In this document: piece by piece, positions 13,557 through 25,500 of the stretch
Layout of the letters: the number at the start of each line of letters is the position of its first letter
How positions within the stretch are numbered: position 1 is the stretch's first letter
Assembly: GCA_033557835.1 (NCBI GenBank)
Contig: JAWQRO010000197.1
Span: 1 to 49,542, forward strand
DNA length: 49,542 nucleotides
Reading direction: 5' to 3'
Origin: Helochares maculicollis
Taxonomy: Eukaryota; Arthropoda; Insecta; Coleoptera; Hydrophilidae
The notes under the pieces: generated by a model
Told to the model about the DNA's origin: nothing
Seen by the model: only the letters and a program-made list of their open reading frames with translations
Databases searched by the model: none
Position numbers and translations under genes: made by a program

Positions 13557-16449
13557 CTGGAAGTGCCAACTTAATATTTATTACGATTTATTTGATATGT
13601 AGCTCGTACTTATAAATATGTTTTAAATGTATAAAATAAATATATGTGTTGTTATTGCGCCCATATTCTTCATTAGCAATCCAAGATTTACGTTGACACA
13701 TTTATTTCAAACACAATTAATATCAATTCATAAATGTCACCAGGTTCATTCTGAATTCATTATAAGTAAAAGTTGCAATTTATTAAACTGCGTACAATTA
13801 ATTACTGTAATTGCTGATTAACATTTCAAAATTTCTATTCACTTACGCTCATACTTTTCTACTAAGTATATGCACAAAATCAAAAGATATAAATAACATA
13901 AATGCAAAATCAGTTTAATTGAAAGTAATGCATTAAATATTATAACTAACTATTATGTGTGGATCCAACTTTGTAAAAGCGCTTTTTTTGAGAGCTTTTA
14001 AAGATTTTGCAGAGCAATTTATTTTATATGCGTTTATTAGGTTTATTTACTATTAGTCAAAGTGCTCTAATGATGCATATCTTTTTATGCAGAGTTTGCT
14101 GTTATTATATTTTTTAAATTAGTTTGAAGGAGCACGACCCAAAGGAATGATATAAGCGCTTAATTAGTTGCTATTACATTATTGCTGCTATTAGTATTAT
14201 TTATAGATATACCTGATAAGTATACATATATACACTAACCGGAATTGCCGCAGAAGCCATGTTTTTATACCTAGTAATTTTAAAATGTTATCCGTTAAGA
14301 GGAAGGGTGGCTGAAAATAACTGCTCTCTTTCATAGTTTACTAAAGCTGCATGTTAAATAAAAGATGATCCTATAACATGTCCTTACTAACTTTGGAGAA
14401 ATATGTAATGGCTTCAAATTATTACTTGCTATTGCAAGTACATGCCTTTCAGAGTGTCGTCGAACTGCGTGCCCCGTCAGTCGACATGGCAAGGGCAATA
14501 TCAGCCCATTCGTAGTTTGCATTTAATTGATAACCACATATAAATTTTTACCTTTGTTAGTAAGGGTATATTTGCAGAAGGCTGGGCCGCAAATTACAAA
14601 GAAAGGTAATCTCTCCAATATAGAGAACGTACTGATATAATATAAAATATTAAATTTTAACATTGTTATATCAAATTACTGTCTTTAAAATAAAAACAAG
14701 CCAATCGCCGTTTATCCATTTTTAATAGTTTTTTTTTAAACATTTCAATTTATAAGCGAGCCTTCTTTGTTCCTATCATGAGATCACATACTGGAGAATT
14801 TTGATTTAATCGTATTGAGAGTCAAACAGGTATAAGCAGGCACATTAATTTATTTAATTACAGCTACAAAATACAAACGAGCCCACTTCAATCCTCTCTT
14901 CAGATTTTTCTCAAGCAATTCTCATTAACGGATTGAGAATTAAATATCCAATAACAGACAACTTGAAGATATCATTGAGTGGTATGTCTGAGAAAAATAG
15001 TTAAAAATTGAGAAGTCAGAAGCTGAACAGCGTTTGAAGTTAATTACAAAACAAACAAAATTATTAATACTTATAAAAGTTTAGTTTGGTATTTTCAATG
15101 CTGAAAGATACAAACTCTAGTGCACAAAATTCTAATTGACACATATAATAATGAGCCGCAATTGTTTTAAACATTATGATAATAGCAGAAAGACTGTGTA
15201 ACTGAAAAGATATGAATGCGTGCGATATACGATTTTCAAAATGAAAGAAAATTGCTTCTTGCAGCAAAATTGTAATTTACAACAAAATATCTATAGGGCT
15301 GAGGTAGATCAATGCTGTAATTAGACACAAGAGTTTGTGTAGCAACGCAATAAGTAAATTTCTGATAATTATTTTTAAAATTTGTATAAGCTTCATAAAT
15401 AGTTTTATACTGTCTTTAAAATATTATTTTATAGGACAGGGATGTGCTACAGAAAACTACAAGCTTATTACAAATTTATTTTATTTTTTTTTCCGCATTA
15501 TTACAATATATGATTAAAATCCAATTAACAATATATACTAATAGATTTTTATATGTCTACTAACATAGCTCCAATGTACTATACGAAGTGGTGATAAAAC
15601 ATTTTTGTATACATAAAAAGTAGTCTAATATATTCTTATTTATTTAAATTTTAAGCGCAGATAAAACAAAAAATAAAGCACCCAATTACTTTAACAAATT
15701 TACATTCCTAACGAAGCGCTGGCAATTTAAGCAACTCAATTACATTTCTGGACTTATCACTACTCACAATGACATATTTTCTTAACAACGACGAGTAATT
15801 TTATCTTAACGCATCGCTATTATAATATACATAAATTGCGATTTTGAATTTAGGGATATGCACGGGCGCAATCACGCATTAGTACAAAAATATTTTGAAA
15901 CTAAGCACATTGTGTATAGAATGAAAACTAACAGCTGGCACAAAACAAGTATAATCATAAGCAATAGCAACAAAGTAATGCTCTTTACAACACTCAACCT
16001 AAAATATAATGCTGACTAGTTCTATATTTGCCTACGCGTTTATAGCAAGGCAAGTTAGCAAGTACATGATAAAAACACAGAAACGATGTATTTCCTTTAG
16101 TAAGCAAAAGCAACGACCGCTGAAAGAAACACACAAACATAACTTCAATTAAAATAGTTACGCGTCATTAAAACCGTAGAGAGGAATAATGAAAACAATA
16201 CACACACATACATTCAACGAAACAAAATAAAACCAAAGTAGCGCAAAGCACCACTACAAAATTAATATCAACGCAATTGAAAGCAAAACAGGCGCAACAA
16301 AGACAGCGAGTTAATAAACAACAGCAAGAAGTGGCTTACTTAGTAGTTAAATTGTAACAAAATCAATGAAATGTAAACCACACGCCTCTACTGATGAAGC
16401 AAAAAAATCATCGGTCGGTCGGTCTTCGTTCTTCTATTTTTAATGATGT
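13557..16449. other. Non-coding DNA upstream of the membrane-protein exons and downstream of mir-276
   Basis: No exon could be supported. From about 15650 to 16400 the plus strand is markedly A/C-rich and T-poor, with CAAAA, ACACAC and AACAAC words. Such asymmetry is common in insect UTRs and long transcripts, but no start, splice pair or ORF defines one. Since mir-276 lies on the minus strand just to the right, this block would be downstream of the hairpin in its primary transcript. Confidence 0.45.
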
Positions 16450-16464
16450 GATTTGATCGATCCA

Positions 16465-16486
16465 AGAGCACGGTATGAAGTTCCTA
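16465..16486 (-). ncRNA. mir-276: Mature miR-276-3p
   Basis: Twenty-two bases on the minus strand beginning TAGGAACTTC and ending GTGCTCT. The seed (bases 2-8, AGGAACT) and the C at position 10 match the 276a form; the 276b form differs from 276a at that position. This is the dominant guide arm in flies. Confidence 0.95.
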
Positions 16487-16499
16487 CTATTTTAAATCA

Positions 16500-16522
16500 C
16501 GTAGGAACTCTATACCTCGCTA
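16500..16522 (-). ncRNA. mir-276: Mature miR-276-5p (star arm)
   Basis: Minus-strand sequence containing AGCGAGGTATAGAG and ending TTCCTACG. It matches the fly miR-276-5p arm except that the first base is T instead of C, as far as I recall that sequence. Conservation of both arms argues for a functional locus, not a decayed copy. Confidence 0.9.
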
Positions 16523-16533
16523 GTGGTCAACCA

Positions 16534-19500
16534 TTGTGTAAAAAAGTCTGGTCCTTCTTCACCCAATTGTCTTCGGCAGCAAAACGTAGGCTTAGTTGGT
16601 GAAGCCCATACTCGCAGTTGGCAACAGCAACTAGACTTGATGATTTGAAGGCGTCTCCTCAAACAAATTTTCTTTAAAGCAGAGAGGTATCTCTCCAAGC
16701 AGTTCCTCTTCGATAGGCTAGCCCCTTTCCCAAGCTGTCCGTTTTCAAGAGAAGAGGCCCGCCAAATTGATGGTTCGGTGTAGTTGGAAAGGCGTCACCA
16801 AAATATCCAAGATACCCATCAAAATTCAGTCCTATCGGCTATTGAAATCGACTAAAAACGGATAAAAGCCATTTATTATGTTAAAATATTAAAATACAAC
16901 ATTTTAAAATAATAGAGTGTAGGATTAACAGGCTAAATAATAGTAATTAAGAAGCAACAACCTAAACTAATTTAGCGTAATTATAGGCTCTACAGGCAAA
17001 CAGTATCACTTTATAAGAAAAGAATTTCCATAACAGGAGCCGGTTGGTTTTTTTCCTGTTAATTTTATTTCGAAACATGCGTAGCTACAATAAAAATTGA
17101 TTTCTGTTAAGGCCAGTTCACCTGTTGTTCGTTTCCATTTGATCTTGTTTTGTCGTGTTAAATGAGGTGTGTACGCATTATAAAACTTGAACAGCGGCTA
17201 AGGTTAATTTAATTAAGAGACGCGGACGCGGAGTAGGCCCAAATTAGAGCCTTGGGGTGCGCCGTAACAATCTCGTACTAATTTGCCTCAATAAGCCAAC
17301 TCGTATTTTCGAGTTGCGGTCTCACAGATGCGCGGATTTAAAGTGGAGTATACGGATGGATCGGTGTGTTGTGGGGTATCATCATCCTCGTCACACGCAG
17401 AGCATGGAGATGATGTGCACAGGTTTGTGGTGGCCATGCAAGACCAGTTGGATTGGTGTAAGGCGATATGAATTTTATTTTTCAAGTACGTCATCACCTG
17501 TTCCGACACTTGGTTACAAAGGTAAAACTCTGCGAAAACATTCATTACGTTAATAATAATTGTTGTGTTGTGAGTATACTTTGTTCTCTAGAATGTCTCA
17601 TAATTCTAGAGAAAGAATTGTTCCAATTAAACGTCTCTTTTTTGCCTCGCAACGACCACAAACTCGATGTTTATTTCATTAAAATTGCAGGATAATTAAA
17701 GGTAATAATGAACCTGCATTTGATGCACGACATTGAAAGGGGTAATTATTTCAACATTTTAACTGTAATGTCACTTTTTGTCCTCGATTTTTGCTTAGCT
17801 TCAAATTGGCCGTTTGCTAGTTAAGAGGTCTTATCGTGATTTGTTTGCATGTGTGCGTAGACGTCCATTTGATACTCGAAGGGCTCGATTATTTTTGGCC
17901 TTATTCGTTAAACTATTTTTATCTCAACTATGGACTTGTGAGTTGGAACTCGACACTAGACATTTCTTCAGATTGTGCGGATATATATAATAAAATCTAT
18001 GAATGTAGATAAAAATTGTCAGCGCAGCAATAATATTAAAGATAGAATACATCAATTGTTTCTGCATATTGTAGATGAAATGTGAAGCTAACAAACAATT
18101 TTTTTAATCGACCATGATTCTGATTGCACAGAAGGTGTATTGCAACACGTATCTATCTAAACTAAAACTCTTTCTCATCGCCGCAGCACTAGACGAACTT
18201 AATTGGAGACACTAAAATATTAATGGAAGAGCACAACTTTTTCCGTACCAGCTTGTTAAATAGTTCTTCGTCTCACATATGTACTTAAAAAAGTTTTAAC
18301 GATGAAACATATTTAATAACACCTTTTGTTGACGCCGCATGTGGCTCTCTTCTCAATGGAGTTTTCCATACTTTTACTAAACTAAAACGAACATAGAATT
18401 ACGCAACACTTCTATATCCACGAAACCTAAGTTATAGAAGCGATGCAGAAGCATAAGTTTAATTGCGACACAAGCAACTGCAGAAATGTAGACATTATAG
18501 AGTCACATTAATGGCAAACGTAGATGTCTATAAAAAAAACACAGAGGATGTATGCTGACAAATTCCATCCGATTACGCCAGAACAACCTAATGGAAAAAA
18601 CGTCGCCAATCGCTTTACACCGGATAATCTAACATTAAACCGAAATTATCAAAGGAAACGCGGCTAACAATTCTTAAACCGGACCCGCCTTAGTCACAAA
18701 TTTGAGGAAAAAATCAGAATACTGTTTTTTGTCCTCCGGATGTTGTGTCTAACCGCGGGCCGTGTTTATTATTTTTTCATTTCTATACTTTTCTTGGGAT
18801 TCCATCAAATAAAATTAAGTCGTGACTAAGTGGTTTCCAAAGGGCGAAGATCAAACGAAGCCCGAATTTTTATTTACAATCGGGTAATTTAACCCCTTTT
18901 CCTGTTTGATGTAACTAAGCTGGTACCGCTTTTGACGCACCGAATGCACTCTGGAGCTGCAGCACTTATACTGCAGCTCCAATTTTCAACCTAGGTGTTT
19001 AAGTTTTACTGAAGTTTCTACTATACAAAGACACTTAAGCTATGCCAAAAACTCGGTTTTTAATCGAGTATACAATGCAAACAATGTGTGTCGCAAGTGT
19101 CTCCGAACGGGACACATGCAATGCGAATGAGTTTCCCCGGGAGTTCAATGACATGAAGAGGAAAAAGTGAATTAAACGAAATTAATGAAGTTAAATTCAT
19201 TAACGCAGGAGTGATATCGAAAGTATAGGTAGGCACGCTGCTAGTTGGTTGGGGGCTTTTTTTCACGACATACCGTAACGGACAATTAATGTAATGTAAG
19301 TACTTCCCCAGTACATCTGCCGAGAAAGTGAAATAAATTAACGGTACTTGCTTGTGTGCTGCCTCTTTTTTCTGTTTAATTATTGCCTCCCGTAAGAATA
19401 ACCCTTTCACCGTTCGCTGCGCCAACGCAAACCCACCTTGAGTTTACCGTTTTTTAATTATTGCAAACATTTATTGCAGAGGAGCGGAAAATTTTAAGGC

Positions 19501-22500
19501 GGAAAGTGAAGAAAGGTCAAAGCGCTTGTGCATTTTCAATATGTATTTAAAACGTTTGCAATATCAGCTTGTATTACTTTCTGCAATGCACACGAGCGTT
19601 TTTGTCAAAATCCGTCATTAAACACTCCTTTTGAGGACCTTAAAAAATTATGACAGTATGGTTTGTAAATTGTTATGCAGCAGTTACAAATTTTGGACAA
19701 AATACAGTTTTGTTAAATGATGTTCTATTAAAGGCAAAATTATGTATTAATTGAAATATCCCGAGTAAGTTATATTTTGATTCTTAATATTAGTGAAAAG
19801 AAACTGTTAATGTATGCTGTAAAAGTGCCTAAAGTTGTTAAATAGTTGCATTTGGGAAGTGCGAATTACCGAACAACGATCCTCAACTTAAAGCTGGGTA
19901 ATTTTCCAGACACGAAGGCAGCAGCGCCCAAAGTCTCAAATTACGAAAGCGCAAAAGAAGCAGCTAGCTCATGGCATCGATTTAAATTCGATAGAATTGT
20001 TTTAAATTAAAGGGGAGACATAAATATGCAGAAGATTTCCGAGGATGAATCGGCGAAATTAGCTTCCTGTTCCCCCATGGGCTCGGTAATCCACGGGTTT
20101 TCGACCCCGAGGTCCTCAAGGATTGCATTTGATCCTGTGACTTGTTCTCTGCTACTTTTTCCCCCAACATTTTGTTTTCAGAACCTAACGCTTTTTCCAA
20201 AAGCGTAACGCTATGCTTTTAGAATAAATATGATCGAAACGACATTTTAGAATTAAAACCAAAAACTCAATATAGGAATAAATAATTTTTACTGGAATGA
20301 AATATTGAAATAAAACATTCTTCATCAAGATGGATTACCCTGTTAGAATTTATATATTAGTAAAAGTACGCTTGCATTGGAATACTCCTTGAGGAGGCTT
20401 AATATTGTTTATATAGATGGAATTATAGGGGTGCAATATTCTTTAAAGAAATAGAGTTCTCTTAGAAACACTCTTTATTGGCATGAGCTAATTTTATTTG
20501 GAATGGAAGACTTTTTATTGAGATGGGCGAGTTTTAATAGTAGACTACGTGGAACAGAAGTTCAATTGCTAAGTTCTGAGGAAAAAACCAAAGATCGAAG
20601 TTCGCCTCATTTAAGTAGGCCTCTAGGCACCTCAACTTGCAATTACCCAGCCGATTTGCAATCTCTATAATAATAGCTGGTTTTTATTTTGCTTTCCTGA
20701 CGTTTGTGATCTTCGCGTGCTCATTGCTAATTTTCGCTCGTTTTACTCCTGCTGTTGGCGTGAAGAGGCGTTTAATTTTATTGTGGTTTAATTGTGTTTT
20801 TAGTGCATCCGTCAACGTCATCTCGTGATGCACCGCAGCAGCATTCGGTATCCCTTTGTCCTTCATTTTGGCCGCGTTGCGCTACATTCATATTCCCCTG
20901 CCCCGCGGTTTTTCCTCAACGTTTCCCTCCAGGACCCCTTGTCAACCTCTTATAGCTTCTCATTATATTTTTGTTTAACTGTTATGTACCGCATATTATC
21001 TATTATAAGCCCATATGCTTTCTTACTTATTGAAATCCTGATATTCATCCATCTTCTTAGACCTAGCTAGATCTTGAAATTCGTCTTTTGCTCATCACTG
21101 TCGGCTAGCTCTTTCATCATCATGTTTTCCTCGTTTGCTTCCCGAACAAAGCTCATCCACACAAAGAGATAAAATAAATATGAAGTGAGTACTGGCACAC
21201 CAGTTTGCGGTGATGGGTTCTAACGGCTTGATCCACTAGAAATTTTGACTGCAATGCCGATAACATCGTGTAGATACAATGTGTTAATGTATTCAGTTCA
21301 AACAAGGCCCACATGGCTCTTTAAATCTATGCATACATTAAAAGACTCCCCTTTACACTCAGCTTGCTGGCTAACCTTTCAAGCAGTGATGAGTGAATGA
21401 ATTGTTTGGCAATTGTTAATTCGCAAGCCATTTGCTACTGGTTTTTTTCTATCGGGGTTGGGGACATTGCCGCTCTGCAGTTTATATTCACCGTGCATTA
21501 CTAAAAGTATGTTCTGAATACTTCACGCTTTCCTTCTTTTTACGCTGTTTTAAAGAGAATGACCACAAATAAGTTTAAAGACATTTTTTGAACCGTTAGG
21601 CCAGCCTGAAAACTCATTCTCATCGTTATCGCCGATGTTTTTGGAAATTCCTTAAGAGTTTTAGTTTTTTGAAGTAATTGTGCTTCAGTGTTTTAGCTCT
21701 CGCGACTCTTCAGTTGGGATTGAATTAAATCTACAATAACAGAACGCTGGCTTCCTTAGATCTGTATCCAATGGCGTTGTACAATAGATATCATCAAAAA
21801 CTTATGAGCTGGAACAGATAGGAATAGCTCATTTAAACAAGGCAATAAACACCAACACATATGATATTCTTAAATGAGAATGAGCACAGAAGTTAACAGG
21901 CATGTTCAAAGGAACTGTTAACATGGTCTGTAGGAGTGAAGGCACTCTTCTTGTGCGCAAATTAAAGTGATTGATAGATTGGTTTTATGACTTGCTGAGC
22001 TATTTCTTGATTGCACTCCACAAATACTTTTTATTTTGCTCCACATCATCCAATTTGATGCAAATCAAAAATGATGTACTAAAATCAAACGCGCTGTTCA
22101 GATGAGGTCTGGATTGACAGTTTCATTTCAGATGTGTAGAGTAGGTAGTTATGTGTTCTGTGATGCCAATAATTTAGGTATACATTTTAGGGTATCTATA
22201 GCGAATTGATATTTATGTGTCTTAAACGGTTATTTGTTGTTATTCAATTTTTAGTATTCGATCGATTGCCCATAGAAAAGCAGAAGCCTCAGTACATCAA
22301 GCAGAAGCTAATTATAAAAGCATTTCAATTGTTAGGTACCCGATTATCAACTATGTTACATACATATGTACTACATGTGAACCCATCCATCCACTTCAGA
22401 GCATTAGCTGTTAGGCGGACGCCCGCCATGATGAATACGTATGACGTCATCGAACAGCACGCTAAGCTCCGAACTGAGGGGGATATGTCGCCAATTAGAT

Positions 22501-25500
22501 AACCTTGGCCCCTGATCACTCATTCCCCCTCTGTACAAGTTGATCGGGCAATTTTACTCCCGCATTGTGTATGAAATCCACCCGTTCGTGTTTCGCATTC
22601 GCATTCTCATTCCATACAACATAACACCAACACAAACAAGCACCATTTTGAATGTGCAGATGTGTTTATGTGTGCGCCCGCTACATATATATAGGCTAGG
22701 GACCATCACCTCTCTCTTCACACCGCACCATACCTCGACCCTCCGCAACATCGTGTTGTTACTCCCGTGTGTAGTACTCCTAATGTCATAGAACATCCCA
22801 CATGTAAACGGATGGGGATATTGTATGGTTTCGATTTCGCTGTGCAATTGGTGCAATCGGAGAATCTGATTATTGGGGGTCGATACTGCAGTATTTCGCC
22901 TTTATTGGAAAGGGTTGCGAATTGTTACGTACATATCTAAGAGTTACTACTGATACTTATTCCAATATAATGTTTACAACTGCTACATTTTCAGTGTGCA
23001 CCACAATTTTAATTGACTTGAGTTGCGTTAAAACGAGGCAACAATGCATATCTGCAGATCTTTGATCCAAGAGCAAAAATCAGAAGCATTTTAGTCGGGG
23101 GCGTTAACATATGAAGACATTGTGTAATTAAAGGATAGAGCAAAGTTATAGGAATAGCTACGAAGAGGAGCAAAGATAATTAATTTTATAATGGAATGAT
23201 TCATAGGGATGTTTACAAAAGCCTGCCAAGTTTATTATTAAAATGTAACGGATGCATCTCGTGAGCACCAAACTCAAAAGTTAAAATAAAGAGATAAATA
23301 AACGCGGCAATGAAGCAAGCAGCCGGCAAACCAGCAAAGCAATGAGGTTACCTCATCAACCTGTCAACTTCCAAACTCATTTCTCATTGTTAATTTCCAG
23401 AGCAACTTCTTCCGCCAAATTGTTGTCGAACATCTTCCGAAGACAAATTTATGATGATATGGTCACGAGAATTGAGAACGTGATTTTATTCTCTCGCCGA
23501 GCGCTACTTGCCCGATCGGCTCCGATAAAATAGCTCCCTGCACCATAATTGCCACCATTAAACTATTAAATGCAATCTATAAAGCATTCCCTCTCTGAAC
23601 TGGTTAATAGGTGCTACCAACGATTAAAGATAATTATGAAATGCTCACAATATTTGAGGCCGTGCTGCCGGCACGAAACGCAATCTATCCTTTCACATCC
23701 ATAAAATTATAAAAAGACATGAAGAACACGAACCGACGGGAACAAGACTGCTTTTTACTTGGACACTGGTTATCTTTCAGGATTTTCCAGCACGTGATGT
23801 TTGAAGCCATTTTGATCAGCCAATTTCCTAGACATTCGAGGCATTCGATTTCTTTATGGATATCATTTCTGCACAATTTCTTTTCAATAGGCATAGAAAC
23901 CCACCGTTAAAGAACCGAGGAGCTCAAGTATCGCTGTCTTTTAGTTCTAACCTCACAGGTTGTTTTGGCCTTGTCTTTTGGCCAATTTTTATAGATTCTA
24001 GAAATCATTGGACTGCACAAGAAAGATTTCCAATTCAGTGGACAGTGATTCAACAATTATTGATATGAATTGAAAGACATTTACTTAGTTTCACATCTGC
24101 AATTCCGAGAACAAGATACGATATTTCTCTATGGAAGAACCCAGAACGTGTAATTCCAGCTTGGAAAAAACAGGAAACGCATCTTTTTAAAGTTATTAGC
24201 ACCACTATGCCACAAAAACGTGATGCATAATCGTTTCTCGCTAACTCCAAGGTTGCCTTTGTCCATCTGCAAATCTATACAATTTAACGATTACTCTAAT
24301 CATATATTATATCCATTATCTGCATGTACCTTTCGAACGCTGTATCATAACCAGTGGCATTGTTTATTTCTCGAAACGCTTAACACCATGTTAACGAAAC
24401 CTGTAATTAGCATCAGGATTTAAACGGTTTTTAATCACTCAGGCTGCATTGAATTACTTGGTGCAGATGGAATCTTCTCCTTCGCACATTCAACCGAAGC
24501 GAAGGTTAAAGCGACGTTGAAGTACCAAAGAAGAGTTTGTAATTATGTATGGTCAGTTGCAGATTGAGTGGTATATAGAAAGCAGCCTCAGAGAACATAA
24601 GGATACCCAGCTGCCCAATATTCAGTTTTTGGGCTTACAAATTGTGGTGAGCATCGCGCTATAGTAACTCATTGGCCAATTTTTAAAGGCTACTTAAATT
24701 AAAGACTAAGTAGTGATCATTTTTCACTTTCTAGTCTAGAGGCTAATCTAAAGAGTTTACAGCGTTTTCATGCAGTTTAGCAATCATACTCCAAAGTCTG
24801 AATTTAATGGTCTGCATTCATATAGTTTATTCATCTGATCGTCAAGAATCAAAAAGCTTCGTGCAGTCAACTTATAACTGAGTACTCAATTTAACAGTTA
24901 CTACATGGATTCGAAAATCAAATCGCAGCATCTTAAATTTAGATAAAGAATCTTCATGCTTATAGCTTACTCTGCACTCACCTCAAAATAATCTGCGAGA
25001 GACTCAATCGATACACTTTCAGATAATTAACTAATTAGATTTCAGTAACATACGCAAGTAAATACAGAGTTAGTCTAAATAGAAATAGTCTCTTTCTGCT
25101 ACTGCATAATGCCCGTCATTCTCTTAATACTCGTTTTTAATTCCAGTACAAATCTCGTTTGAAATTAAATCAATTATATCAAGTAGGAGCATGCACCGTT
25201 AAAAATGAATGGTTCCTAAAGCTAAATTGTTGACAGATGGTCGGGGCCCTTAATCGTTTTAATGAACCGAAGATGATTTATCGCGTCACAAACTGTTTAT
25301 GGGTGTCTCTTGGCGGCCAACGCAACGTGAACTCGAATTAACCTCATAAACTGCTGGTACTTTCGGTTTACCGCATCAGTCGAATCAAAAACCATTTATA
25401 TCAACTCTGGTTAATTACCGTTTAAGATCATAGTGGTAAGGCTCGACTGGAAAATAAATGTTTTCAGTTTCAGGTGTACCATTTAAAATACTCTATTTTG

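Larger units (their letters stand above)
16450..16533 (-). ncRNA. mir-276: mir-276 microRNA precursor hairpin
   Basis: Read on the minus strand, this block contains both arms of insect mir-276: the 5p arm at 16522-16500 and the 3p arm at 16486-16465, separated by a 13-base AT-rich loop. The arms fold on each other: nine bases next to the loop are perfectly complementary (16479-16487 with 16501-16509), and pairing continues with small internal loops through GGTAT/ATACC, AGC/GCT and TTGA/TCAA at the base. The 3p arm matches Drosophila miR-276a-3p at every position as I remember it. Family knowledge: miR-276 acts in Argonaute complexes on target mRNAs, and work in flies, mosquitoes and locusts links it to memory, reproduction and egg hatching. 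Flies have two paralogues, mir-276a and mir-276b, and only one hairpin is present here. Promoter and host transcript are not evident. Overlapping ORFs on this strand (16510-16698) are shadows. Confidence 0.96.

Noticed and set aside
16510..16698. 62-codon minus ORF
   Set aside because: It overlaps the 5p arm of mir-276 and has no motif; the hairpin explains the conservation and GC content better.
17257..17553. ORFs open on both strands, the plus one containing TGLWWPC like a claudin motif
   Set aside because: Single-motif coincidence; the rest of the frame is not membrane-like and it is on the opposite strand to the membrane-protein exons.
19060..19425. 121-codon minus ORF, one of the longest outside repeats
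   Set aside because: No domain and no clear splice or promoter context. It lies in a locally GC-richer patch where such a length can occur by chance; worth keeping only if transcription is shown.
20188..20206. ACGCTTTT-TCC-AAAAGCGT hairpin resembling a terminator
   Set aside because: Rho-independent terminators do not apply to a nuclear insect genome, and no gene precedes it.
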